Assembly: GCA_046760705.1 (NCBI GenBank) | Contig: JBHIER010000221.1 | Span: 1-6,057, forward strand | Reading direction: 5' to 3' | Length of the DNA stretch: 6,057 bases | Source: JBHIER01 sp046760705 [NCBI: bacterium] | GTDB taxonomy: Bacteria; JBHIER01; G020348925 | Part shown: positions 1 through 5,698 of the stretch, one piece after another | How positions within the stretch are numbered: position 1 is the first letter of the stretch | How the letters are laid out: every line of letters starts with the position of its first letter | Position numbers and translations under genes: made by a program | Notes under the pieces: model-generated | Seen by the model: only the letters and a program-made list of their open reading frames with translations | Databases searched by the model: none | What the model was told of the DNA's origin: nothing

Positions 1-240
1 TTGTCCGACGAAGCCTCTCTGAGTATATACTCCTTTGGCAATATGAGCTGGTGTGGACATAAGGGGGATGTTAATGACGATGGTTCCATTAATGTGGAGG
101 ATGTATTGCTCTGCGTACAGATCATAATCGGAACAAAAGAATCTGGTCAGTGTGAATTGTGGCGTGCGGATTTCAACAGCGACACAATGGTGAATGTTCT
201 CGATGTGGTTGCGATTGTCAATGAGACTCTTGGAGATTAA
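1..240 (+). CDS. C-terminal end of a dockerin-repeat protein (5' partial)
   Basis: This reading frame is open from the window edge to TAA at 238-240, so it is almost certainly the tail of a longer gene. The 79 visible residues hold two type I dockerin-like calcium loops. Loop 1 starts GDVNDDGSIN, with D23, N25, D27, N31 and D34 in the DxNxDGxxNxxD pattern. Loop 2 reads ADFNSDTMVN, with D57, N59, D61, N65 and D68, and has Thr where the usual loop Gly stands. Each loop is followed by a short hydrophobic helix (VLLCVQIIIG; VVAIVNETLG). Cys18 and Cys51 lie just ahead of the two loops. Such dockerin tails occur in cellulosomes, but also at the C-terminus of many non-cellulosomal exported proteins. 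The catalytic or adhesive part lies upstream, so its role cannot be told. The TTG at position 1 is unlikely to be the real start. Confidence 0.85.
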   Translation: MSDEASLSIYSFGNMSWCGHKGDVNDDGSINVEDVLLCVQIIIGTKESGQCELWRADFNSDTMVNVLDVVAIVNETLGD

Positions 241-258
241 ATTCTGGACGCATATCAT
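230..258 (+). promoter_or_regulatory. Weak sigma70-like promoter candidate ahead of the carboxylase gene
   Basis: TTGGAG at 230-235 and TATCAT at 253-258 are separated by 17 bases. The -10 box matches the consensus at five of six positions and the -35 box at about three. Transcription would start near 265 and give a leader of about 75 nt containing the hairpin at 300-329. The -35 box overlaps the end of the dockerin gene. This is a motif match only, and the host's promoter consensus is unknown. Confidence 0.25.
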
Positions 259-299
259 ATGTTGAGCTTTAGACGAGTGAAACAAATACGGTATGGCAA

Positions 300-329
300 A
301 TGCGATGTCCAAGAGAACGGGTATCGCAT
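300..329 (+). promoter_or_regulatory. Leader hairpin upstream of biotin carboxylase
   Basis: ATGCGAT at 300-306 pairs with ATCGCAT at 323-329. The stem continues inward through two G-U pairs and two C-G pairs, giving 11 bp at 300-310/319-329 around the loop AAGAGAAC. It ends 11 nt before the preferred ATG at 341. It has no T-tract, so it is not a terminator. The loop is the only purine-rich stretch near the start, and no normal Shine-Dalgarno precedes ATG 341. A role in ribosome access is possible but inferred. Confidence 0.35.
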
Positions 330-340
330 ACTATAAGCTC

Positions 341-1852
341 ATGTTTTCAAAAATACTCATAGCCAATCGGGGTGAGATTGCTGTTCGGGTCATACGAGCC
401 TGCAAGGAGATGGACCTTCGGGCGGCGACGGTCTACTCGGAGATCGACCGAAACTCCCTCCATGTCCGCTTCGCCGACGAAGCTTACCCCATCGGCCCGG
501 CCCCGGCCAGGGAAAGTTATTTGAGGATCGATAAGATTATTGAGGCGGCCAAAAAGGCGGGGGCCGAGGCTATTCATCCTGGTTATGGATTTCTGGCAGA
601 GAATGACAAGTTTGCTCAGGTCTGCGAAGAGGCCGGGATCGTCTTTATCGGTCCCACCAGCACGGCGTTGAAAGCAATGGGTGATAAGACTGTAGCCCGC
701 CGGATGATGACCAGAGCCGGTGTGCCGATCATTCCTGGCACAGAGGTAGAGGTTACAGACATCGACGAGGTCAAAGCCATTGCCCGTAAGATCGGCTTTC
801 CCATCATGATCAAAGCTGCTCTCGGCGGTGGGGGCAAGGGGATGCGGATAGTCCGGGGCGAGGAAGAGCTGGCCACGGCTATGAGGGGGGCCAGCTCTGA
901 AGCCGAATCGGCCTTCGGCGATGCCAGGATTTATGTCGAAAAGTACCTGACCGAACCCAGACACATTGAGTTCCAGATCTTAGCCGACAAGTACGGTAAT
1001 GTCGTTCATCTGGGCGAGCGAGAATGTTCCATACAGCGACGCCATCAGAAAGTGATCGAAGAAGCACCTTCCACCGTTTTAGACGAGGATTTGAGGGCAG
1101 AGATGGGGCAAACTGCAGTCAATGCGGCCAAAGCTGCAGGATACACTAACGCCGGAACCGTTGAATTTCTCTTTGACAACCACCGGAACTTCTACTTTCT
1201 GGAAATGAATACACGTTTACAAGTGGAACACCCGGTGACGGAACTGGTCACCAACATCGACCTGGTCAAGGAGCAGATCCGAATCGCTGCCGGAGAGAGA
1301 TTGAGTTATAAGCAAGAGGAGATAAGATTGAACGGATCTGCCATCGAGTGTCGTATCTACGCCGAGGACCCGGACAACAACTTTTACCCTTCCACGGGGA
1401 CGATCAAATATCTTCAACTGCCCAGCGGTCCCGGCATTCGCGACGACGGTGGCATGTATGAGGGTTGCGAGGTTTCCCTCTATTATGACCCCCTCATCTC
1501 TAAATTGGTCGTCTGGGGCAGGGATAGAACCGAGGCTATAGCCCGGATGCAGCGGGCTTTAAAGGAGTATCAGGTAATCGGAATTAAGACGACTCTTCCT
1601 TTCAGTTTGAAGGTGATGGAGAACGAAAATTTTATCGATGGAAATTTCGATACCCACTTCATCGAAAAAGAGATGGGGGATAAAAAATGGACCCCCGAAA
1701 AAGATGGGACTGAAATCGCAGCTCTGGCAGCGGTCCTTGTTGCGCACGGGGCCAGAAAAAAGGCCGCCGTGATGACGACTCCGCCAAGAGGGGCGGTGCC
1801 GAGCCCTTGGAAAATTGAGGGGAGAAGAATGGGGCTTCATCAGTGGCGCTGA
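341..1852 (+). CDS. accC: Biotin carboxylase subunit of an acyl-CoA (probably propionyl-CoA) carboxylase
   Basis: The enzyme carries out ATP-dependent carboxylation of biotin on a carrier protein, using bicarbonate. The N-terminal domain begins MFSKILIANRGEIAVR. The ATP-grasp domain has the glycine loop GGGGKGMR at 162-169. The catalytic set is complete and, counted from ATG 341, falls at the E. coli AccC numbers: K116, K238 in HQK (here 237), E288, N290, R292, E296 in EMNTRLQVEHPVTE, and R338. That match is why 341 is chosen over the in-frame ATG at 293, which adds 16 unconserved residues. Neither start has a clear Shine-Dalgarno. At 503 residues it is about 50 longer than E. coli AccC. The extra C-terminal tail, with SPWKIEGRRMGL, resembles the linker of fused alpha subunits, as if a fused gene had been cut there. 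The next gene supplies the carrier domain. Acetyl-CoA or pyruvate carboxylase use is possible, but the mutase and epimerase neighbours favour propionyl-CoA. Confidence 0.95.
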   Translation: MFSKILIANRGEIAVRVIRACKEMDLRAATVYSEIDRNSLHVRFADEAYPIGPAPARESYLRIDKIIEAAKKAGAEAIHPGYGFLAENDKFAQVCEEAGIVFIGPTSTALKAMGDKTVARRMMTRAGVPIIPGTEVEVTDIDEVKAIARKIGFPIMIKAALGGGGKGMRIVRGEEELATAMRGASSEAESAFGDARIYVEKYLTEPRHIEFQILADKYGNVVHLGERECSIQRRHQKVIEEAPSTVLDEDLRAEMGQTAVNAAKAAGYTNAGTVEFLFDNHRNFYFLEMNTRLQVEHPVTELVTNIDLVKEQIRIAAGERLSYKQEEIRLNGSAIECRIYAEDPDNNFYPSTGTIKYLQLPSGPGIRDDGGMYEGCEVSLYYDPLISKLVVWGRDRTEAIARMQRALKEYQVIGIKTTLPFSLKVMENENFIDGNFDTHFIEKEMGDKKWTPEKDGTEIAALAAVLVAHGARKKAAVMTTPPRGAVPSPWKIEGRRMGLHQWR

Positions 1853-1867
1853 AACCACGGACCCGGT

Positions 1868-1875
1868 AGGAGGAG
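1868..1875 (+). promoter_or_regulatory. Strong Shine-Dalgarno separated from the carrier gene
   Basis: AGGAGGAG lies 15 nt after the biotin carboxylase stop and is the best ribosome-binding site in the first half of the window. The carrier gene it should serve starts 75 nt or more downstream, beyond the repeat at 1877-1930. At present it best fits GTG 1880 of a short leader ORF, with a 6-nt spacer from AGGAGG. It may be the ancestral site of the carrier gene, displaced when the repeat arrived. Confidence 0.5.
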
Positions 1876-1876
1876 A

Positions 1877-1930
1877 TTTGTGTCATTTTGTGGATCCCTG
1901 CATTCGCAGGGACAAGTTTTGTGGCTATCT
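1877..1930 (+). repeat. Interspersed TTTTGTG repeat split by a REP-like hairpin
   Basis: The left arm TTTGTGTCATTTTGTG (1877-1892) and right arm TTTTGTGGCTATCT (1917-1930) match the uninterrupted unit at 6011-6045. There the two arms are separated only by CAG. Here 24 nt sit between them, including the 7-bp hairpin at 1895-1912. The simplest reading is a T-rich repeat into which a second small palindromic repeat was inserted. Confidence 0.65.
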
Positions 1931-1951
1931 ACTTTTAATTTAATGAAATAA
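1880..1951 (+). other. Putative 23-codon leader ORF coupled to the carrier gene
   Basis: GTG at 1880 lies 6 nt after AGGAGG. The frame stays open for 23 codons through the repeat and ends at TAA 1949-1951, which overlaps the carrier ATG as TAATG. A second TAATG occurs at 1941-1945 in another frame. The peptide resembles nothing I know. Its only plausible role is to bring ribosomes to the downstream start by termination-reinitiation. It could equally be chance reading of inserted DNA. Confidence 0.3.
1895..1912 (+). repeat. REP-like palindrome (7-bp stem, ATTC loop)
   Basis: TCCCTGC (1895-1901) pairs perfectly with GCAGGGA (1906-1912) around ATTC. The form, a short GC-rich stem with GGAT on the left and GACAAG on the right, resembles the two hairpins at 5928-5950 and 5980-5999. 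Four bases after the stem comes TTTT, so it could also act as a weak terminator between the carboxylase and carrier genes. The short broken T-run makes that doubtful. Confidence 0.55.
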
Positions 1952-2475
1952 TGCGAGGTAATGACCAATTGAAATATTTCGCCCTATTGGACGAGCAGAA
2001 CTTTGAGATCGACGTGGAGGAGAAGGAGGGGAGGTTGTGGGTGCAGTTGAACGGCCAGCCCCGCGATGTCGATTTTATCCGGTTGGGAGATACGGATGAT
2101 TATTCGCTGCTAGTCAACAACATGTCTTACCAGTTGACCATTGAGGAAAACAGGGGAGAGTACTCGGTCCATTTGGGAGGAAAATCATACCGCATAACCG
2201 TTGAGGGTGAACGAGAGAGGAGATTGTGGGGTGTCGTCAAGGAGGAGGACAGGAGGGTGGGGGCAGAGATGGTTAGGGCTCCCATGCCGGGGTTGGTTGT
2301 CGAGGTCGAAGTGAAGGAGGGTGATACCGTTGCCAAGGGAGCAGGGCTGGTCATTATTGAGGCCATGAAGATGGAAAATGAGCTGAAATCTCCGATTGAT
2401 GGTGTGATAAAGGAGGTTCGGGTCCGAAAAGGGGCTACGGTGGAAAGGGAGCAGTTGTTGGTGGTTATTGAATGA
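1951..2475 (+). CDS. Biotin carboxyl carrier protein of the acyl-CoA carboxylase
   Basis: This protein carries the biotin that the preceding enzyme carboxylates and delivers it to a carboxyltransferase. Residues 107-174 are a biotinyl domain: APMPGLVVEVEVKEGD, then EAMKMENEL with the biotinylated Lys140, 34 residues from the C-terminus as usual. Residues 8-90 are beta-rich and resemble the linker/BT region found before the carrier domain in fused propionyl-CoA carboxylase alpha subunits. With the upstream gene it therefore reconstitutes one alpha chain from two genes. Two starts are credible. ATG 1951 has no Shine-Dalgarno but overlaps the stop of a leader ORF (TAATG). TTG 1969 has GAGGT 9 nt upstream and would begin MKYFALLDEQ, which looks like the conserved family start. 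I give the longer form. The long AT-rich junction upstream is unusual within an operon. Confidence 0.9.
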   Translation: MRGNDQLKYFALLDEQNFEIDVEEKEGRLWVQLNGQPRDVDFIRLGDTDDYSLLVNNMSYQLTIEENRGEYSVHLGGKSYRITVEGERERRLWGVVKEEDRRVGAEMVRAPMPGLVVEVEVKEGDTVAKGAGLVIIEAMKMENELKSPIDGVIKEVRVRKGATVEREQLLVVIE

Positions 2476-2493
2476 TGAGTTGAGAGTAACAGG

Positions 2494-2542
2494 TTTTGAG
2501 TTTTGGATTTTGGATTTTGGGCTTTGGATTTTGGATTTTGAG
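2494..2542 (+). repeat. Seven tandem 7-bp units (TTTTGGA type) abutting the mutase start
   Basis: The 49 bases divide exactly into seven heptamers: TTTTGAG, TTTTGGA, TTTTGGA, TTTTGGG, CTTTGGA, TTTTGGA, TTTTGAG. The array ends 2 nt before the mutase ATG at 2545. The last unit places an in-frame TGA at 2539-2541, so the mutase cannot start earlier. No Shine-Dalgarno exists in the 69-bp junction. Similar TTTTGGA-type arrays occur between genes in various environmental genomes; their function is not known to me. Confidence 0.85.
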
Positions 2543-2544
2543 TC

Positions 2545-4140
2545 ATGAACTCTGAGCGGAAAGCCGATTTCTTAACTTCCTCAGGGATTCCGATCCGGAG
2601 GCTATATACACCGGAGGACATTGAGGGTCTGGACTACGAGGCCGACCTCGGATTGCCAGGCGAGTATCCCTTTACCCGGGGGGTGCAGCCGACCATGTAT
2701 CGAGGGCGGCTGTGGACTATGCGCCAGTATGCCGGTTACGGGACCGCTGAAGAGACGAACCTGAGGTATCACTATCTCCTGGATCACGGGCAGACGGGTC
2801 TGTCGGTGGCCTTTGATCTCCCCACTCAGATGGGCTATGACTCCGATCATCCTTTAGCTGAAGGAGAGGTAGGGAAAACAGGGGTAGCCGTTGATAGTTT
2901 AGAGGATATGGAACGGTTGTTTGAAGGTATACCCCTGGATAAAGTGAGCGCCTCAATGACCATCAATGCCACAGCACCCATCTTGCTGGCCATGTACGTG
3001 GCCTTAGCGAAGAGGCAAAAGGTCTCTTTAACAGATGTGTCCGGTACGGTTCAGAACGACATTTTGAAGGAGTATATTGCCCGCGGCACGCACATCTATC
3101 CTGTTCAGCCCTCGATGCGCCTGGTGACCGACGTCATCGCATATTGCAGCGAGCACCTGCCCAAATGGAACCCCATCAGCATCAGCGGCTATCACATTCG
3201 GGAGGCAGGGGCAACGGCGGTCCAGGAGATAGCTTTCACGTTTGCCAATGCCACCGCCTATGTGGAGGCCGCTGTCGATGGAGGACTGAATGTTGACGAC
3301 TTTGCTCCCAGGCTTTCTTTCTTCTTCAACGCCCACAGCGATTTTTTCGAGGAGATCGCAAAATTTCGAGCGGCGCGGCGGCTGTGGGCTCGGATCATGA
3401 AGGACCGATTCGGTGCCAAAGATCCGAAATCGTGCAAGCTGAGGTACCATGTGCAGACGGCCGGGAGCACACTTACGGCCCAACAACCGGACAACAATGT
3501 CGTCAGAGTAACCTTGCAGGCCCTGGCCGCCGTCTTAGGGGGGACGCAGTCTCTTCACACCAACTCCCGAGACGAAGCTCTGGCCCTGCCCACAGAGGCG
3601 TCGGCCCAGATCGCCCTGCGCACCCAGCAGATCATCGCCTACGAGAGCGGCGTGCCCGACACCGTAGATCCTTTGGCCGGATCCTATTACGTCGAAACCC
3701 TCACCAATACCATAGAGAAAAGGATCGTTGAATACCTTGGGATGATCGACGGTCTGGGAGGCGCGCTGAAAGCAATTGAACAAGGATACATTCAAGGGGA
3801 GATTCATCGGAGTGCTTACCGTTACCAGAAGGAGGTAGAAAACAGAGAGCGGACCATCGTCGGGGTGAACGCCTTTACCACCGAAGAGAAGGAGCCGGAG
3901 CGGCTGCTCACCGTGGACCCGAAAGCCCGGACAAACCAGATCAGGCGCCTCGCCGAGCTCAAAAAGAGGAGGGACAACGGCAGGGTGAGGATACTGCTGG
4001 AGAGCCTGCGGAAAGAGGCTGAAGGAAAAGCCAACCTGATTCCTTCGATTCTGAAATGTGTTGAAGGCTATGCCACCGTCGGCGAGATTTCCGACGTCTT
4101 GAGAACGGTCTTTGGAGAATACAGCCCCGGGAAACAGTAG
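2545..4140 (+). CDS. mutB: Methylmalonyl-CoA mutase, large catalytic subunit
   Basis: The enzyme isomerises (R)-methylmalonyl-CoA and succinyl-CoA by adenosylcobalamin radical chemistry. The 531 residues cover the substrate-binding TIM barrel (about 10-525): [74 protein letters not shown] and [12 protein letters not shown]. With a constant offset of 27 to Propionibacterium MutB, the substrate residues are T58, R60 and Y62 (T85, R87, Y89), R180 (R207), Y216 and H217 (Y243, H244). Tyr at 89 and Arg at 207 mark methylmalonyl-CoA mutase; isobutyryl-CoA mutase has Phe and Gln there. The B12-binding domain with DxHxxG is absent, so a separate small subunit must exist outside the window. ATG 2545 is forced by an in-frame stop two codons upstream, and the N-terminus is slightly shorter than in many relatives. 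The start has no Shine-Dalgarno; coupling to the carrier gene is unlikely at 69 nt. Confidence 0.97.
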   Translation: MNSERKADFLTSSGIPIRRLYTPEDIEGLDYEADLGLPGEYPFTRGVQPTMYRGRLWTMRQYAGYGTAEETNLRYHYLLDHGQTGLSVAFDLPTQMGYDSDHPLAEGEVGKTGVAVDSLEDMERLFEGIPLDKVSASMTINATAPILLAMYVALAKRQKVSLTDVSGTVQNDILKEYIARGTHIYPVQPSMRLVTDVIAYCSEHLPKWNPISISGYHIREAGATAVQEIAFTFANATAYVEAAVDGGLNVDDFAPRLSFFFNAHSDFFEEIAKFRAARRLWARIMKDRFGAKDPKSCKLRYHVQTAGSTLTAQQPDNNVVRVTLQALAAVLGGTQSLHTNSRDEALALPTEASAQIALRTQQIIAYESGVPDTVDPLAGSYYVETLTNTIEKRIVEYLGMIDGLGGALKAIEQGYIQGEIHRSAYRYQKEVENRERTIVGVNAFTTEEKEPERLLTVDPKARTNQIRRLAELKKRRDNGRVRILLESLRKEAEGKANLIPSILKCVEGYATVGEISDVLRTVFGEYSPGKQ

Positions 4141-4158
4141 GAAGAGAGAGGAGAAGCT

Positions 4159-4557
4159 ATGTTCAAAAAGATCGCTCATATCGGCATTGCCGTGAGGGAC
4201 CTTGAGAAGGCTCTGGATCTTTTCTCCGACATTTTCGGTCTCACCGTGTTGAACGAGGAGACCGTGGACGAATACGAGGTGAGGCTGGCCGACCTCAGGC
4301 TAGGAGATGTCCAGATCGAGCTCCTTGAGGGCACCAGTGACAGCTCCGCCATCACCAAATTTATTGAGAACCGGGGGGAAGGGATCCAGCACGTCTGTTT
4401 CGAGGTGGACGACATCAACTCAGCCCTCAGAGAGCTGGAGGGTAAAGGTGTGGAACTGATCGACCGGAAGCCCAGGGTGGTCAGGCACGGCCGCAAGATC
4501 GCCTTTTTGCGGCCGGACAATACCCACGGTGTCCTCATCGAGCTGGTCGAAAGATAA
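4159..4557 (+). CDS. mce: Methylmalonyl-CoA epimerase
   Basis: The enzyme interconverts (S)- and (R)-methylmalonyl-CoA and so links the carboxylase product to the mutase substrate. The 132 residues form two glyoxalase/VOC modules. The first is about 3-58 (KIAHIGIAVRDLEKAL ... VQIELLEGT) and the second about 74-131 (GIQHVCFEVDD ... GVLIELVE). The metal site expected for the family is present: H7, E54 (possibly Q52) in QIELLE, H78 in IQHV, and E128 in VLIEL. Length is normal. It begins 18 nt after the mutase stop with a good AGGAG at 4149-4153, 5 nt before the ATG, so it is probably co-transcribed with the mutase. A terminator-like hairpin follows, which makes this the likely last gene of the operon. 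Confidence 0.95.
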   Translation: MFKKIAHIGIAVRDLEKALDLFSDIFGLTVLNEETVDEYEVRLADLRLGDVQIELLEGTSDSSAITKFIENRGEGIQHVCFEVDDINSALRELEGKGVELIDRKPRVVRHGRKIAFLRPDNTHGVLIELVER

Positions 4558-4583
4558 CCGCATTTTGATGTCGTATTTTGCAA

Positions 4584-4600
4584 GCCCTCGATGGGAGGGC
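4584..4600 (+). terminator. Terminator-like hairpin after the epimerase gene
   Basis: GCCCTC at 4584-4589 pairs with GAGGGC at 4595-4600 around a 5-nt loop, 26 nt after the epimerase stop. The downstream tract is only CCACTTTCTGT, so it is a weak candidate for intrinsic termination. Its position at the end of the four-gene run and before a different kind of gene fits an operon end. Confidence 0.35.
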
Positions 4601-4661
4601 CCACTTTCTGTCAAGAACTGTGGTTGAGACGAGACGGTCTAAAGGGCACGCTGAGTTGAAA

Positions 4662-4745
4662 ATGGGACTGCAGTACCGGATCGTCCTTCGTGAGGAGGAT
4701 AATGGCATGTATTTTGCGATGATTATAATGTGCATATTCTGCTAA
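4662..4745 (+). pseudogene. 27-codon scrap resembling the N-terminus of HicB-type proteins
   Basis: ATG 4662 opens a frame to TAA 4743-4745. Its first half, LQYRIVLREEDNGMYFA, has the hydrophobic-charged strand pattern and the spacing that open HicB-family antitoxin-like proteins (YxVVLxxEEDGGYxA). The expected continuation towards PDLPGC is absent; the frame ends in IIMCIFC. There is no good Shine-Dalgarno and no HicA-like gene nearby. It may be a relic of a deleted gene or a coincidence. A GAGGAGG stretch at 4692-4698 lies inside it. Confidence 0.2.
4724..4729 (+). promoter_or_regulatory. Consensus -10 box (TATAAT) ahead of the receiver gene
   Basis: A perfect TATAAT is placed so that transcription would begin near 4736, about 30 nt before GTG 4767. 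No -35 box is recognisable 16-18 nt upstream, and the TG dinucleotide at 4720-4721 is one base too far away for a true extended -10. The position, after the putative terminator and before the receiver gene, is suitable. Confidence 0.3.
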
Positions 4746-4766
4746 AGGTAGGAGTTGAGGGGAAGC

Positions 4767-5216
4767 GTGAAAGTGATTGAGGTGAAGGAGGTGACAAAAG
4801 TCCTTGTCGACAAGGAAAGTGTCCGAATCTCAGTCATCGACCAGGATCCTGACTCTCAAACCATTCTCAGCGAACTCATCCAAAACTTGGGTTTCGAGGT
4901 CAGGGTCGAGGAGGATGTACAACGGGCCTTTCGCCAGCTTGAGAGTCAAGAATTCGGTGTCATCATCACGGACAACATGTTGAATGGATATTGCGGTCTG
5001 GAGGTAATGAGACGGGCCAAAAGCGGCCACCCCCTGACGGAGGTGATCATTGTCACCGGAGAGGCGACGGTGGCACCGGCCATGGCCGCCATAAAGCAAG
5101 GGGCCCATTCCTGTACCTTCCAACTGCTCAACATCGTGTCCGACTATGTGGCCGTCATGATCGACTTATCCCCATTCACAAGTATCGAGCAAAGAGGATC
5201 TCATCAACAGAGCTGA
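4767..5216 (+). CDS. Response-regulator receiver domain, probably inactivated
   Basis: Residues 16-125 match a CheY-like receiver: VRISVIDQDPDSQTILSEL, then VIITDNML with the phosphoacceptor Asp69, then EVIIVTGEATVAPAM with the switch Thr97. Two canonical positions are altered. The acidic pair is D25-Q26 instead of Asp-Asp, and the conserved Lys of the KPF motif is replaced (GAHSCTFQLLNI, Gln119). Mg2+ binding and phosphorylation should therefore be poor. After about residue 125 the sequence matches no receiver helix or output domain and stops early at TGA 5214-5216. The tail of a GGDEF domain follows in another frame (5161-5274), so this is best read as the front end of a decayed REC-GGDEF gene. 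GTG 4767 is preferred for GAGGGG 4 nt upstream; TTG 4755, directly against GGAG, is too close to it. No histidine kinase is nearby. Confidence 0.75.
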   Translation: MKVIEVKEVTKVLVDKESVRISVIDQDPDSQTILSELIQNLGFEVRVEEDVQRAFRQLESQEFGVIITDNMLNGYCGLEVMRRAKSGHPLTEVIIVTGEATVAPAMAAIKQGAHSCTFQLLNIVSDYVAVMIDLSPFTSIEQRGSHQQS

Positions 5217-5274
5217 CAGAGCTTTGTACGAGGTCAAAAACAGCGGCCTTGACAAAGTGGTTGTGGCAACATAA
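5161..5274 (+). pseudogene. Out-of-frame remnant of a GGDEF (diguanylate cyclase) C-terminus
   Basis: Reading in a frame different from the receiver gene, 37 codons between TGA 5158-5160 and TAA 5272-5274 begin STYPHSQVSSKED and continue LINRADRALYEVKNSG, ending DKVVVAT. This is the characteristic end of GGDEF domains (ATYP...SKEELIxRADxALYxAKxxGRNxV). No start codon or Shine-Dalgarno serves this frame. The GGDEF active-site loop and most of the domain are missing, so no cyclic di-GMP could be made. The junction with the receiver frame lies near 5157-5166. An ancestral REC-GGDEF protein that suffered a large internal deletion plus a frameshift explains the arrangement; an assembly error is the alternative. 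Confidence 0.75.
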
Positions 5275-5308
5275 ATTTATCTGAAAACTCTTGTGCTGGG
5301 AGGAACCG

Positions 5309-5698
5309 ATGGAGCAGACTAAAGAGACATTGGAAATCATAGAGCATCTTGCGGAGAAGAACGGCAAGTATAAGAAGGAGGCGTATCTCTTTGTCTTCGG
5401 AGCGTTGGATTACACCCTCCGCAAGTTGAAGGTACACCGGCACGTCACCGGTCAAGAGCTCCTACAGGGCATCAGCGAATACGGGAGGTCAGAGTACGGC
5501 CCCATGACCAAAACTGTCTTCCAATATTGGGGTGTGACCAAGACCGAGGATTTCGGACGGATCGTGTTCGATCTGGTCGATGCCGGGCTCATGGGGAAGA
5601 CGGAGACAGATAGCATCGATGACTTTAAGAACGGCTACGATTTTGAAGAGGAGTTCGTCAAAAAATACAAGAAAGACAAAGGTGAGCAGAAGACATAA
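5309..5698 (+). CDS. Minf_1886 family protein of unknown function
   Basis: I recognise the conserved family pattern: KYKKEAYLFVFGALDYTLRKL (about 20-40), HVTGQELLQGI, YGPMTKTVFQYWGVTKTEDFG (about 63-83), IVFDLVDAGLMGKTETDS and DFKNGYDFEEEF. The family is widespread in environmental bacteria and has no established biochemical role. The 129-residue product looks cytosolic, with no signal peptide or membrane segment, and ends in a Lys-rich tail. ATG 5309 is chosen because GGGAGG at 5298-5303 is correctly spaced and the family start fits; an upstream TTG at 5291 would leave that site inside the gene. It starts 35 nt after the GGDEF remnant. No partner is apparent, and its position next to the decayed regulator says nothing firm about function. 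Confidence 0.88.
   Translation: MEQTKETLEIIEHLAEKNGKYKKEAYLFVFGALDYTLRKLKVHRHVTGQELLQGISEYGRSEYGPMTKTVFQYWGVTKTEDFGRIVFDLVDAGLMGKTETDSIDDFKNGYDFEEEFVKKYKKDKGEQKT

Noticed and set aside
293-340. Earlier in-frame ATG at 293 as the biotin carboxylase start
   Set aside because: It would add 16 unconserved residues. From ATG 341 the catalytic residues fall on the E. coli AccC numbering, and 293 has no better ribosome-binding site.
347-964. 205-codon minus-strand frame inside biotin carboxylase
   Set aside because: It is fully overlapped by a conserved gene with intact catalytic motifs, and it has no recognisable domain.
2494-2542. CRISPR array
   Set aside because: Units are contiguous 7-mers with no spacers.
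2127-2621. Long minus-strand frame across the carrier end and heptamer array
   Set aside because: Its low-complexity QNPKSK repeats are just the complement of the heptamer array, and the rest is the shadow of the carrier gene.
4573-4717. Direct repeat GTATTTTGC (4573-4581 and 4709-4717) as a target-site duplication
   Set aside because: Nine AT-rich bases can recur by chance, and nothing between them looks like a mobile element.
5291-5308. TTG 5291 as the start of the Minf_1886-family gene
   Set aside because: It would place the good GGGAGG site inside the gene; ATG 5309 is correctly spaced from it.
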